A stretch of DNA of 64,000 bases, from positions 2,956,501-3,020,500 of the forward strand of contig NZ_CP019508.1 of assembly GCF_002002865.1 (NCBI RefSeq), read 5' to 3'. Every line of letters begins with the position of its first letter. The stretch's first letter is position 1. The notes under the pieces were generated by a model. It was given only the letters and a program-made list of their open reading frames with translations. It did no database searches and was not told the DNA's origin. Shown here piece after piece: positions 51,700 through 59,715 of the stretch. Origin of the DNA: Brevundimonas sp. LM2. GTDB lineage: Bacteria; Pseudomonadota; Alphaproteobacteria; Caulobacterales; Caulobacteraceae. A program made the position numbers and the translations under genes.

Positions 51700-52738
51700 T
51701 CTCGGCGATGGCACCCGCCGCCCGGTCCAGCGCCTCATCCGACACGTCCGCCATGTCCACCCGCCCCAGCACAGGCCGGTCGCGTCGCGCCGACATGCGG
51801 CGATAGGCGGGGTCGTAGTGGTCGGCGATCAGGGCGGCGGCCAGGGCCTTGAACGCGCCCTCCCGCGCCAGCGTCTTCCAGCCCTCGATCGTCTCTTTCG
51901 AATGGTGCTTCGGCAGGCGCGACAGGGCGGCGTCCAGCGCCGCGGGATCGGCGGCGATGTCGGCATAGACCCGGGCCGAGAAGGCCGCGCGGGCCGCGAC
52001 CGGGGCCGAGACCTCGATCACCTCGGCCCGGCCCATGGCGGCCCACAGGGCGGGCGGCACGGTGCGCGCCCCGATGCGGCTGGACTCGGCCTCGACCACC
52101 ACGGGCCGCGCGGGGTCGAGCCCCTCCAGCGCGACGAACAGCCGGCTCTCGAACAGTTTCTGCGCCGGCTGGGGTCGGTCGGCCAGGGCCCCGAACAGCG
52201 AACCGCGATGCGCCGCCAGACCCTCCAGATCGAGCGTCTGCACCCCCCGCGCCACCAGCCGCTCCAGCAGCGCCGTCTTGCCCGACCCCGTCCCCCCGTC
52301 CAGCAGCACCACCCGCCAGGGGCCGTCCGGGGCATACAAGGCCGTCTGCACCGTGCGCCGCCAGGTCATGTAGCCGCCGTCCAGGACGGTCACCGGCCAG
52401 CCGATCTGGTCCATCACGGAGACCATCGCCCCCGACCGCTGGCCCCCGCGCCAGCAGTGGACCAGCGGCCGGAAACTGCCGTCCCGGTCCTTCAGGGCTC
52501 CGTCCAGATGGGCCGCGATGTTGCGCGCCACCTTGGCCGCCCCGATCCTCCGCGCCAGGAATTTCGATTGCTGGACATAGATCGTCCCGACCTCGGCCCG
52601 CTCGGCGTCGTCCAGCACCGGCAGGTTGATGGCCCCGGGGATATGATCCTCGGCGAACTCGGCCGGGCTGCGCACGTCGATGAGGGCGTCGAACCCCGCC
52701 CGGGCGATCGCCGACAGGTCCGTGGTGCGACGGATCAA
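51674..52738 (-). CDS. mnmH: tRNA 2-selenouridine synthase
   Basis: MnmH (YbbB/SelU) swaps sulfur for selenium at the wobble uridine of some tRNAs, using selenophosphate. The 354-residue protein has an N-terminal rhodanese domain with Cys95 in [12 protein letters not shown] and a C-terminal P-loop [14 protein letters not shown] (about 146-159). The start is TTG 52738, overlapping the selD stop (TTGA) with GAGGG nearby; GTG or ATG starts do not fit the domain. It follows selD, which makes its selenium donor. The C terminus LSQRERA comes from a repeat. Confidence 0.94.
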   Translation of the reverse strand: MIRRTTDLSAIARAGFDALIDVRSPAEFAEDHIPGAINLPVLDDAERAEVGTIYVQQSKFLARRIGAAKVARNIAAHLDGALKDRDGSFRPLVHCWRGGQRSGAMVSVMDQIGWPVTVLDGGYMTWRRTVQTALYAPDGPWRVVLLDGGTGSGKTALLERLVARGVQTLDLEGLAAHRGSLFGALADRPQPAQKLFESRLFVALEGLDPARPVVVEAESSRIGARTVPPALWAAMGRAEVIEVSAPVAARAAFSARVYADIAADPAALDAALSRLPKHHSKETIEGWKTLAREGAFKALAAALIADHYDPAYRRMSARRDRPVLGRVDMADVSDEALDRAAGAIAETLSQRERA

Positions 52739-53775
52739 ACGACCCTCACGCCCGCGCCCGCCGTGACCCGGCCCACGACGGCCGCGCGGTCGAAGCCCGC
52801 GGCCCGGATCTGGGTCAGGACCGCCTCGGCCCCCTCCGGCGCGACCGCGACCAGCAGCCCGCCGGACGTCTGGGGATCGGTCAGCAGATCCCTGCGCCAA
52901 TCCTCGAACCCGCCGGGCAGGGTCACCCCCTCGCCATAGCTGGCCCAGTTCCGGCCCGAGGCCCCGGTGCGCAGTCCGTCGCGCGCCAGACCCTCCACCC
53001 CGTTCAGCAGGGGCACGGCCCCCGCCTCGATCTCGACCGACAGACCGGACCCCCGCGCCAGCTCCAGCGCATGGCCCAGCAGGCCGAAGCCGGTGACGTC
53101 GGTCATCGCATGGACCTCACCCCGCTCGGCCAGATCGGCCCCGACCGCGTTCAGCTGGGTCGTCGAGGCGATCAGGGTCGCATAGCCGTCGGCGTCCAGC
53201 CGTTCCTGCTTCAACGCCGCGCTCAGGATGCCGACCCCCAGCCCCTTGGTCAGGATCAGGACGTCGCCGTCCCGCGCCCCGGCATTGGTCAGCACCCGGT
53301 CCGGATGCACCAGCCCCAGGGCCACCAGCCCATAGATCGGCTCGACGCTGTCGATCGAATGGCCGCCCGCCACGGGGATGCCGGCCGCGGCGCAGACGCT
53401 GGCCCCGCCCGCCAGGATCCGGCCGATGGTCTCGACCGACAGCACGTTGACCGGCATGCCGACCAGGGCCAGGGCGAAGATCGGCCGCCCGCCCATGGCG
53501 TAGACGTCGGACAGGGCGTTGGTCGCCGCGATCCGGCCGAAGTCGAACGGATCGTCCACCACCGGCATGAAGAAGTCGGTCGTCGCCACCAGAGCCTGGG
53601 CGTCGTTCAGCCGCCAGACCGCCGCGTCGTCGGCGGTCTCGTTGCCGACCATCAGGTTGGCGAACACCGCCGCCTGGGGCGTGCCGGCCAGGATGTCGCG
53701 CAGGATGCCGGGTGACAGCTTGCAGCCGCATCCGCCACCATGGGCGAGGCTGGTCAGGCGGGGTTCTGGGGTCAT
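52735..53775 (-). CDS. selD: Selenide, water dikinase
   Basis: Makes selenophosphate from selenide and ATP. From ATG 53775 the 346-residue protein has [11 protein letters not shown] at the N terminus: Cys16 (in place of selenocysteine in some relatives) and Lys19 are the catalytic residues. Further AIRS/PurM-like features are [20 protein letters not shown] and [15 protein letters not shown]. Its start overlaps the toxin stop (ATGA at 53772-53775), and its stop overlaps the mnmH TTG. selA and selB are not in this window. Confidence 0.96.
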   Translation of the reverse strand: MTPEPRLTSLAHGGGCGCKLSPGILRDILAGTPQAAVFANLMVGNETADDAAVWRLNDAQALVATTDFFMPVVDDPFDFGRIAATNALSDVYAMGGRPIFALALVGMPVNVLSVETIGRILAGGASVCAAAGIPVAGGHSIDSVEPIYGLVALGLVHPDRVLTNAGARDGDVLILTKGLGVGILSAALKQERLDADGYATLIASTTQLNAVGADLAERGEVHAMTDVTGFGLLGHALELARGSGLSVEIEAGAVPLLNGVEGLARDGLRTGASGRNWASYGEGVTLPGGFEDWRRDLLTDPQTSGGLLVAVAPEGAEAVLTQIRAAGFDRAAVVGRVTAGAGVRVV

Positions 53776-54188
53776 GGAAACAGGTCCGGCAACATGACGA
53801 TCCGGGATGCCAGATCGGATTTCTCCACGACGACCCGCCGGAACTTGTCGTCCGAGGTCAGCAACCGGCAATCACGGTCGATCGCCAGAGCGAGGAACAG
53901 GCAGTCATCGACCGGATGGCCCAGGGCCATGGCGAGGTCGAGCCCCTGTCTGAGCACGCTCGTGGTGGCGACGTCCTGCACAGGGGCGTCGTCGAGGATC
54001 GAAAGCCATTCCCGCGCCTCGGCTTGCGTCCCGACGCCTTCGCGAACCGCACGACGGATACCGTTCGCAGCTTCAACCCGCCAGACGTCGGGGGCGATCA
54101 GCGCCAGCTGCAGCGCGTCCTTCGCCAGCTCGGCGCCCGGCTCTGGCAACACCCATTTGAGCGCGACCGAGGTATCGATAACGATCAA
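53772..54188 (-). CDS. PIN-domain toxin (VapC/FitB type)
   Basis: A 138-residue PIN-domain RNase. Acidic active-site residues are seen in [12 protein letters not shown] (Asp5), [11 protein letters not shown] (Glu), and [26 protein letters not shown] (Asp pair). The start is TTG 54188, overlapping the antitoxin stop (TTGA at 54185-54188). Its own stop overlaps the selD ATG, so selD may be translationally coupled to a toxin gene. Toxin function is inferred from the pair. Confidence 0.9.
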   Translation of the reverse strand: MIVIDTSVALKWVLPEPGAELAKDALQLALIAPDVWRVEAANGIRRAVREGVGTQAEAREWLSILDDAPVQDVATTSVLRQGLDLAMALGHPVDDCLFLALAIDRDCRLLTSDDKFRRVVVEKSDLASRIVMLPDLFP

Positions 54189-54430
54189 TTTTCGTCGCGC
54201 ATCTCGCGGACCACGACTTCCGACGGCGTGAAGGTGCGACCCTTCATCGTCTCATGCAGAGCGTCGATGCGGGCGCGAAACCGCTCAACCTGCTTCAACC
54301 GCTCCGTCTCGAGGGCTTCCTCAAGAAGGGCGCGATGCTCAGCCTCAACGCTACGCTGATTGGCGAGCGCGCGGCGCTTCAGCGCCTCAACCGTGTCGTC
54401 GCCGACGTTTCTGACGAGGAGTTGAGCCAT
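54185..54430 (-). CDS. FitA/VapB-type antitoxin
   Basis: An 81-residue antitoxin. The N terminus AQLLVRNVGDDTVEALKRRA is a ribbon-helix-helix (Arc-like) DNA-binding domain of FitA type, and SVEAEHRALLEEAL continues it. The C-terminal tail ([31 protein letters not shown]) should wrap the toxin. ATG 54430 was chosen; a palindromic operator lies nine bases upstream. The frame continuing upstream has no support. Confidence 0.9.
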   Translation of the reverse strand: MAQLLVRNVGDDTVEALKRRALANQRSVEAEHRALLEEALETERLKQVERFRARIDALHETMKGRTFTPSEVVVREMRDEN

Positions 54431-54438
54431 GCGCAGCT

Positions 54439-54454
54439 GATAGCACATGCTATC
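54439..54454 (-). promoter_or_regulatory. Operator-like inverted repeat before the antitoxin
   Basis: GATAGCA-CA-TGCTATC, a 7-bp inverted repeat with a 2-base spacer, lies nine bases before the antitoxin start. Its place and symmetry fit autoregulation by a ribbon-helix-helix antitoxin. Confidence 0.65.
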
Positions 54455-54523
54455 GTTCGTCTCAATGCGAGTGAACTTCGGCGGTGTCCGGCCGTTCAAC
54501 CTGCGAGCTTGAGGAGAACGACT

Positions 54524-54745
54524 ATGGCCCTGTCCCGTATCGCCACCGCCCTGGGCGGCCTTCTGCTGTCGCAAGGCGGTCGTCGTTTCGCCGGACGCCA
54601 CGCCGGCAAGCTGGCCCTGGCCACGCTCGCCTATGAGCTGTGGCAGAATCGCCAGAACGGCGTGACCCCGACCGGCAAGCCCCGCGCCGGCCGGACCCAG
54701 GGCCAGGCCCACCCGCGCAAGCGCTGGAGCGGCCGCCCCTCCTGA
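54524..54745 (+). CDS. Small basic protein, 73 residues, unknown
   Basis: It starts MALSRIATALGGLLLSQGGR, continues through a mildly hydrophobic helix (KLALATLAYELWQNRQNG), and ends in a strongly basic tail (KPRAGRTQGQAHPRKRWSGR). The ATG has a good ribosome-binding site (GAGGAGAACGACT). No family is recognised; the basic tail could bind nucleic acid or membrane phosphates. It is divergent from the toxin-antitoxin pair. Confidence 0.6.
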   Translation: MALSRIATALGGLLLSQGGRRFAGRHAGKLALATLAYELWQNRQNGVTPTGKPRAGRTQGQAHPRKRWSGRPS

Positions 54746-54810
54746 ACGGGCCTTGCCCTCCCCGGCGTCAATCCCGCTAGGATGAGGTATCGACCCAGCG
54801 GAGCCGTCTC

Positions 54811-55476
54811 ATGATCGTCGTCCATCACCTGAACAACTCGCGCTCGCAGCGGGTCCTGTGGCTGCTGGAGGAGATGGGGCTGGCCTATGAGGTCAAACGC
54901 TACGAGCGCGACGCCCGAACCATGCTGGCGCCGCCTGAACTGCGCGCCATTCACCCCCTGGGCAAGTCGCCCGTCATCCAGGACGGCGACATCGTCGTGG
55001 CCGAGACCGGGGCGATCGTCGAATACCTGCTGGAGACCTACCCCACGGCGGAGCTGAGGCCCCAGCCGGGCACGGCCGAGGGCCGGCGCTTCACCTACTG
55101 GCTGCACTATGCGGAGGGGTCCGCCATGACGCCCCTGCTGCTGAAACTGGTGTTCGGGGCCCTGCCGACGCGGTCGCCGGGTCTGCTCCGCCCCCTGGTC
55201 AAGGCCATCGCCACCAAGGCCCAGACCGGTTTCGTCGACCCTCAGATCGCTACCCACACGGCCTATTGGGAGGCCGAACTGGCGCAGTCCGGCTGGTTCG
55301 CCGGGGACAGCTTCAGCGCCGCCGACATCATGATGAGCTTCCCGCTGGAGGCCGGGGCCAGCCGCGCGCCCTACGGTCCCGACAAGCCCCGCCTGAAGGC
55401 GTTTCTGGCCGCCATCCATGCGCGGCCCGCGTATCAGCGCGCCCTGGCGCGCGGTGGACCCTACGCCTACGCCTGA
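54811..55476 (+). CDS. Glutathione S-transferase family protein
   Basis: A 221-residue GST. The thioredoxin-like N-terminal domain has VVHHLNNSRSQRVLWLLEEM (serine instead of a catalytic Tyr, as in beta/omega-type and YghU-like forms), PLGKSPVIQDGD and the glutathione-binding ETGAIVEYLLETY. The alpha-helical C-terminal domain includes WFAGDSFSAADIMMSFPLEA. The substrate is unknown. It stands alone on the plus strand. Confidence 0.93.
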   Translation: MIVVHHLNNSRSQRVLWLLEEMGLAYEVKRYERDARTMLAPPELRAIHPLGKSPVIQDGDIVVAETGAIVEYLLETYPTAELRPQPGTAEGRRFTYWLHYAEGSAMTPLLLKLVFGALPTRSPGLLRPLVKAIATKAQTGFVDPQIATHTAYWEAELAQSGWFAGDSFSAADIMMSFPLEAGASRAPYGPDKPRLKAFLAAIHARPAYQRALARGGPYAYA

Positions 55477-55543
55477 CCCGGGCGACTCGGGGTGGAGACG
55501 GTCCCGTGCGCAACCGACGCGCACACCAGGCGTTGATCCGCCC

Positions 55544-55738
55544 ATGCGCCTGAGAATGTTCCATATCTGTGCCGCCCTGGCCGCCGCCGTCGTCCTGTTC
55601 CTGGCCTTCATCGCCATGGGGGTCGCGGTGATGTCCGGTCTGGCCGCCCTGCTGGCCGCGGGTCTGGTGTCGTGGATCGTGTACCGCGTCGCCCGGCGCG
55701 CGCTGTCGCATGGACGGTCCGCCCCCTCCCGCAGCTGA
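55544..55738 (+). CDS. Small membrane protein, 64 residues
   Basis: Two hydrophobic helices separated by a few residues (MFHICAALAAAVVLFLAFIA and GLAALLAAGLVSWIVYRVA) with a basic C-terminal tail. ATG 55544 starts MRLRMFHI. No known family is recognised. It is downstream of the GST gene and before greA; a promoter for greA may lie in the 149-base gap that follows. Confidence 0.6.
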   Translation: MRLRMFHICAALAAAVVLFLAFIAMGVAVMSGLAALLAAGLVSWIVYRVARRALSHGRSAPSRS

Positions 55739-55887
55739 CGCCTCGGTCAAGCCGTCTTGAGTTCGGGCTGCTTCTGCCCTAGTCTTTTCGGCCGGTCGCT
55801 CGCGCCCAGCGATTCAGTGCTTGCCAGAGTTTCTTCCCCGTCCTCTCTCCGGTTTACCGGGCGACAACCCAGAAAAATCACGACCAC

Positions 55888-56361
55888 ATGGAAAAAGTGC
55901 CGATGACGGCCGAGGGTTACCGCACCCTCGACGATCAGCTTAAGCAATTGAAGTCGGTGGAACGGCCCAGCGTGATCGCGGCCATTTCCGAGGCCCGCGA
56001 CCACGGCGACCTGTCGGAAAACGCCGAATACCATGCCGCCAAGGAGCGTCAGGGCTGGATCGAGGGTCAGATCGCCGAGATCGAGGACAAGATCAGCCGC
56101 GCCCAGGTGATCGACGTCTCCAAGCTCAGCGGCGACCAGGTCAAGTTCGGCGCCACCGTCACCGTGGTCGACGAGGACACCGAGGACGAAGGCCGCTACC
56201 AGATCGTCGGCGAGCACGAGGCCGACGTGAAACAGGGCAAGATCTCGATCTCGTCCCCCATCGCCCGGGCCATGATCTCCAAGGCCGTGGGCGACACGGT
56301 CGAGGTCAACACCCCCGGCGGGGTCAAGGCCTACGAAATCCTCAAGGTCGAGTGGAAATAG
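55888..56361 (+). CDS. greA: Transcription elongation factor GreA
   Basis: GreA stimulates cleavage of backtracked RNA by RNA polymerase. The 157-residue protein has the N-terminal coiled coil with [20 protein letters not shown] and the acidic tip residues in [19 protein letters not shown], followed by an FKBP-like C-terminal domain ([20 protein letters not shown]). Its last 10 bases overlap the GTG start of the ELM1-like gene (start 56352), so translation may be coupled. Confidence 0.98.
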   Translation: MEKVPMTAEGYRTLDDQLKQLKSVERPSVIAAISEARDHGDLSENAEYHAAKERQGWIEGQIAEIEDKISRAQVIDVSKLSGDQVKFGATVTVVDEDTEDEGRYQIVGEHEADVKQGKISISSPIARAMISKAVGDTVEVNTPGGVKAYEILKVEWK

Positions 56362-57344
56362 GGGCACAGCCCCTTTCCATCCGCGTCGTCACCGACGGCC
56401 GGGCGGGCATCGAGAACCAGGCGCTCGGCCTGGCCGAGGCGGTCGCCCGACTGACCCCGACCGAGATCGCCGTCCGGCGCGTGCGCTGGCGGCCGACGTT
56501 CGACTGGCTGCCGGTCGCGCTGAAGACGCCGGCCCTGCTGGACCCGGCCGGTGACGCGCCCTTTCCGACGGACAATGATCCCTGGCCCGACCTGTGGATC
56601 GCCACCGGGCGCGCCAGCCTGCCGCTGTCGCTCCGCGCCCGGGCCCGGAGCGGCGGCCGGACCTTCGTGGTCCAGACCCAGGATCCCGGGCTGGATCCTG
56701 GCCGGTTCGATCTGGTGGTGGCCCCCGCGCATGATCGGCTGGGGGGCCCGAATGTGGTCTCCATCACCGGCTCGCCAAACCGGATCACCCCCCAGCGGCT
56801 GGGCGAGGCGGCCGCCGCCTTCGCCGGCCGACTGGCCCCCCTGCCCCGCCCTCATGTGGCCATGCTGATCGGCGGGCGGTCCAAGGCCTTCGACCTGACC
56901 GAGGCCCACGCCCTGGCCCTCGCCGACCGGATCGCGACGGCGGTGGCCGCCGTCGGCGGATCGATCCTGCTGACCTTCTCGCGTCGCACGCCCGACGCCG
57001 CCCGATCGGCCATGACCGCGCGGCTGGCCGACCTGCCGGGCTGGATCTGGGACGACACGGGCCCCAATCCGCTGTTTGCCTTCCTGCAGACGGCCGACCA
57101 TATCCTGGTCACCGAGGACAGCGCCAACATGGCCGCGGAGGCCGCCACGACCGGCCGGCCGGTCCACCTTCTGCCCATGATCGCGCGCAAGGCCCCGGGC
57201 AAGTTCGCGCGGCTGCAAGCGGATCTGACGGCGCGGGGCGCGGTCCGCCCGTTCGACGGATCCCTGGAGCCCTGGACCTATCCGCCCCTGGCCGAGACCG
57301 ACCGCGCGGCGCAAATCATCCTGGAGCGGATGGGCCGGCTCTAG
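56352..57344 (+). CDS. ELM1-like / DUF1022 protein
   Basis: A 330-residue protein of the mitochondrial fission ELM1 family, which in bacteria has unknown function and a GT-B-like fold. Recognised from [69 protein letters not shown] and [23 protein letters not shown] 56352 lies within the end of greA. Its stop shares CTAG with the convergent glycine-rich gene. Any role in envelope or polysaccharide work is speculation. Confidence 0.9.
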   Translation: MEIGAQPLSIRVVTDGRAGIENQALGLAEAVARLTPTEIAVRRVRWRPTFDWLPVALKTPALLDPAGDAPFPTDNDPWPDLWIATGRASLPLSLRARARSGGRTFVVQTQDPGLDPGRFDLVVAPAHDRLGGPNVVSITGSPNRITPQRLGEAAAAFAGRLAPLPRPHVAMLIGGRSKAFDLTEAHALALADRIATAVAAVGGSILLTFSRRTPDAARSAMTARLADLPGWIWDDTGPNPLFAFLQTADHILVTEDSANMAAEAATTGRPVHLLPMIARKAPGKFARLQADLTARGAVRPFDGSLEPWTYPPLAETDRAAQIILERMGRL

Positions 57345-57649
57345 TCGCCACCCCCGCCGCCGCCGCCGTCACCGCCGCCGTCGGCCCCGCCGTCGTTGTC
57401 GCCATGGCTGTCCTTGGCGCGACCGCCGCCGCCGGCCCCGAAGAACAGGACGCCCCCGTCGCTGCCATCCCCGCCGCCCTCGCGTCGGGCGCGCTGGCGT
57501 CCCCGTGCGTCCAGCGCCGCCCCGACGGCGATGCCCAGGGCGAAGCCGACGATCAGACCGATCAGGATGTTTCCCACGGCATAGCCGAGGGCCACCCCCA
57601 GCGTCGCGCCCAGCGCGATGAAGATGCCGATATAGCTGCGTCCCTGCAT
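57341..57649 (-). CDS. Small glycine-zipper membrane protein
   Basis: A 102-residue protein with two helices rich in GxxxG spacing (SYIGIFIALGATLGVALGYA and LIGLIVGFALGIAVGAALDA), then a basic patch (RGRQRARREGG) and a long glycine-rich tail ending GGGGGGGD. Such glycine-zipper segments pack in membranes. ATG 57649 begins MQGRSYIG. The tail is low complexity, so its length may vary. No function is known. Confidence 0.65.
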   Translation of the reverse strand: MQGRSYIGIFIALGATLGVALGYAVGNILIGLIVGFALGIAVGAALDARGRQRARREGGGDGSDGGVLFFGAGGGGRAKDSHGDNDGGADGGGDGGGGGGGD

Positions 57650-57721
57650 GCGACGATCCTTTCGTCCGCGATCCGCAAGCCGGGCATCGCGCCCGGCGGA
57701 ATCAGCGACTAGATAGCACTC

Positions 57722-58729
57722 ATGACCCATCCGAAAACCACCCGCGTCGCCATCATCGGTTCCGGCCCCGCCGGCTGGACCGCCGCGATCTATGCCGCGC
57801 GCGCCAGCCTGAACCCCGTGGTCATCGCCGGCATCCAGCCGGGCGGCCAGCTGACCATCACCACCGACGTCGAGAACTATCCCGGCTTCGCCGAGGCCAT
57901 CCAGGGCCCCTGGCTGATGGAGCAGATGAAGGCCCAGGCGATCCACGTCGGCACCGAGATCATCGAGGATATCGTCGTCGCCTGCGACCTGTCCCGGCGA
58001 CCCTTCCGCCTGACGCTGGACTCCGGCGCCGAGATCCTGGCCGAGACCGTGATCATCTCCACCGGGGCCCAGGCCAAGTGGCTGGGTCTGGAGTCCGAGG
58101 CGAGATACCAGGGCTTCGGCGTCTCCGCCTGCGCCACCTGCGACGGCTTCTTCTATCGCGGCAAGGAGGTCGTGGTGGTGGGCGGCGGCAACACCGCCGT
58201 CGAGGAGGCGCTGTTCCTGACCAATTTCGCCGCCAAGGTCACCGTGGTCCACCGCAAGGACGAGCTGCGCGCCGAGAAGATCCTGCAGGAGCGGCTGTTC
58301 GCCAACCCCAAGGTCGAGGTGGTCTGGAACCATGCGGTCGACGAGATCCTGGGCCAGAACGACGGCGTGGCCTCCAACGTCACCGGCGTCCGGCTGAAAA
58401 ACGCCCTGACGGGCGAGACCCACGAGCGCTCGGCCGACGGCGTCTTCATCGCCATCGGCCATGCCCCGTCGTCGGAGCTGTTCCTGGGCCAGCTGGAGAC
58501 CAAGCAGGGCGGCTATCTGGTGGTGAAGCCGGGCACCACCTCGACCCAGGTCGAGGGCTGCTATGCCGCCGGCGACGTGACCGACGACGTCTATCGCCAG
58601 GCCGTCACGGCGGCGGGGATGGGCTGTATGGCGGCTCTGGAAGCCGTGCGCTTCCTGGCCGAGGAGGACCACGCCCGCGCCCACCATCCGATCAGCCACC
58701 AGGAAGCGGAAAAGATCGGCGTCTGGTAG
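57722..58729 (+). CDS. trxB: Thioredoxin-disulfide reductase
   Basis: Reduces thioredoxin with NADPH. The 335 residues match the family. FAD-binding loop IIGSGPAGWTAAIYAARA, redox-active CATCDG, NADPH-binding VVVGGGNTAVEEALFLT, and C-terminal GCYAAGDVTDDVYRQAVTAA with GCMAALEAVRFL are all present. It is convergent with the BLUF gene (ten bases between stops). No promoter was identified. Confidence 0.97.
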   Translation: MTHPKTTRVAIIGSGPAGWTAAIYAARASLNPVVIAGIQPGGQLTITTDVENYPGFAEAIQGPWLMEQMKAQAIHVGTEIIEDIVVACDLSRRPFRLTLDSGAEILAETVIISTGAQAKWLGLESEARYQGFGVSACATCDGFFYRGKEVVVVGGGNTAVEEALFLTNFAAKVTVVHRKDELRAEKILQERLFANPKVEVVWNHAVDEILGQNDGVASNVTGVRLKNALTGETHERSADGVFIAIGHAPSSELFLGQLETKQGGYLVVKPGTTSTQVEGCYAAGDVTDDVYRQAVTAAGMGCMAALEAVRFLAEEDHARAHHPISHQEAEKIGVW

Positions 58730-58739
58730 AGGGGCCGGC

Positions 58740-59228
58740 TCAGGCCGACTCGCCGCTCCGGTCGGGGCCGCCCCAGTGGTCGGCCAGCCGGTCCTGCGCC
58801 TCCAGGGCGGACGTGAGGATCGGCACGTAGGAATCCAGTCGGTCGTCGTTCGCAACCAGCAGACGGCCCAGACTGGCGGTGCTGGTCGGGCTCAGGCGGG
58901 GGCTGACCATGGCCCAGTCGCCGAACGTCCGCTGCTCGACATGGCGGCGCTGCATGACCCGCATTCCGGTGTGACGCGTATCCGCGTCGAGCGCCGTCAT
59001 CAGGCGGTCCAGCGCCTCATCCGGTCCTTCCAGCACCTGGACGAAGGTGTTGTCGACGACCGCGAGCACCCCCGTGATGTCCATCCGCGGGTTGTTCGAT
59101 CGCGCTTCGTACAGAATGTCCGCGATCTCGATCGCACCCCGGGCCGATCCGGTGCTGACGCTGCGATAGATTAACTGACCGATCCGGGCGCGGGACCCGG
59201 CATCGTCTTTAAACGTCGAAAAACTCAC
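58740..59228 (-). CDS. BLUF-domain blue-light photoreceptor
   Basis: A stand-alone BLUF protein of about 162 residues that should bind FAD and sense blue light. Key residues, counted from GTG 59228, are Tyr21 (LIYRSVS), Asn46 (NNPRMDITGVL) and Gln64 (FVQVLEGP), the triad that switches hydrogen bonds in light. The C terminus is a short helical cap. TTG 59246 is an alternative start that would overlap the response-regulator stop. It is the last gene of the kinase-regulator-BLUF run, so a light input to that pathway is plausible but unproven. Confidence 0.92.
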   Translation of the reverse strand: MSFSTFKDDAGSRARIGQLIYRSVSTGSARGAIEIADILYEARSNNPRMDITGVLAVVDNTFVQVLEGPDEALDRLMTALDADTRHTGMRVMQRRHVEQRTFGDWAMVSPRLSPTSTASLGRLLVANDDRLDSYVPILTSALEAQDRLADHWGGPDRSGESA

Positions 59229-59238
59229 GGGCGTCCGA

Positions 59239-59646
59239 TCAACCAAACAACCGCAGCTCGGGCGGTGCGTACTCCACCGGGCGGCCCTCGCGGCGGCGCA
59301 GGGCGTAGTCGACCGCGGTCTGCACGGCGCGCTCGTCGCTCGGCTTGGTCAGCACGCCGATCGTGCCTGCGACCCCATCGCGCACCATCCCGGGATTGGC
59401 GGTCATGAACAGAACGCTTACGCCCATGTCCTGACCCAGCTCGCGTCCCAGCTCGATGCCGGTCGGCCCGTCCTGCAGGTGGATGTCCACCAGCGCGAGA
59501 TCGATCACCGTCTCGCGCGCCACGTCGCGCGCCGCACGCGCGTCCGCGACGGTGGCGATCACCTCGTGACCCAGATCCTCCAGCACGAAGCGGAGTTCCA
59601 TGGCCACCAGGGCTTCGTCCTCGATGATCAGGATACGCGCGGTCAT
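59239..59646 (-). CDS. Single-domain response regulator
   Basis: A 135-residue receiver domain with no output domain. Acidic pocket residues Glu9, Asp10 and Glu11 (IIEDEALVA), phospho-acceptor Asp54 (LALVDIHLQDG), Thr82 (LFMTAN) and Lys101 (GVLTKPSD) are in place. Regulators of this type (DivK- or CheY-like) pair with HWE kinases. Its last bases lie next to or overlap the BLUF start. The upstream kinase is 69 bases away on the same strand. Confidence 0.93.
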   Translation of the reverse strand: MTARILIIEDEALVAMELRFVLEDLGHEVIATVADARAARDVARETVIDLALVDIHLQDGPTGIELGRELGQDMGVSVLFMTANPGMVRDGVAGTIGVLTKPSDERAVQTAVDYALRRREGRPVEYAPPELRLFG

Positions 59647-59715
59647 GGTACTTCGGTTTCAGTCTCTGTTTCAGTTTTGACGGGCCGGAAGCTGGCAAGG
59701 GTGCCAGAGCCGGGT

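Noticed and set aside
53740..53775. SelD as a selenoprotein
   Set aside because: The catalytic position is an ordinary Cys codon (HGGGCGCK), not TGA.
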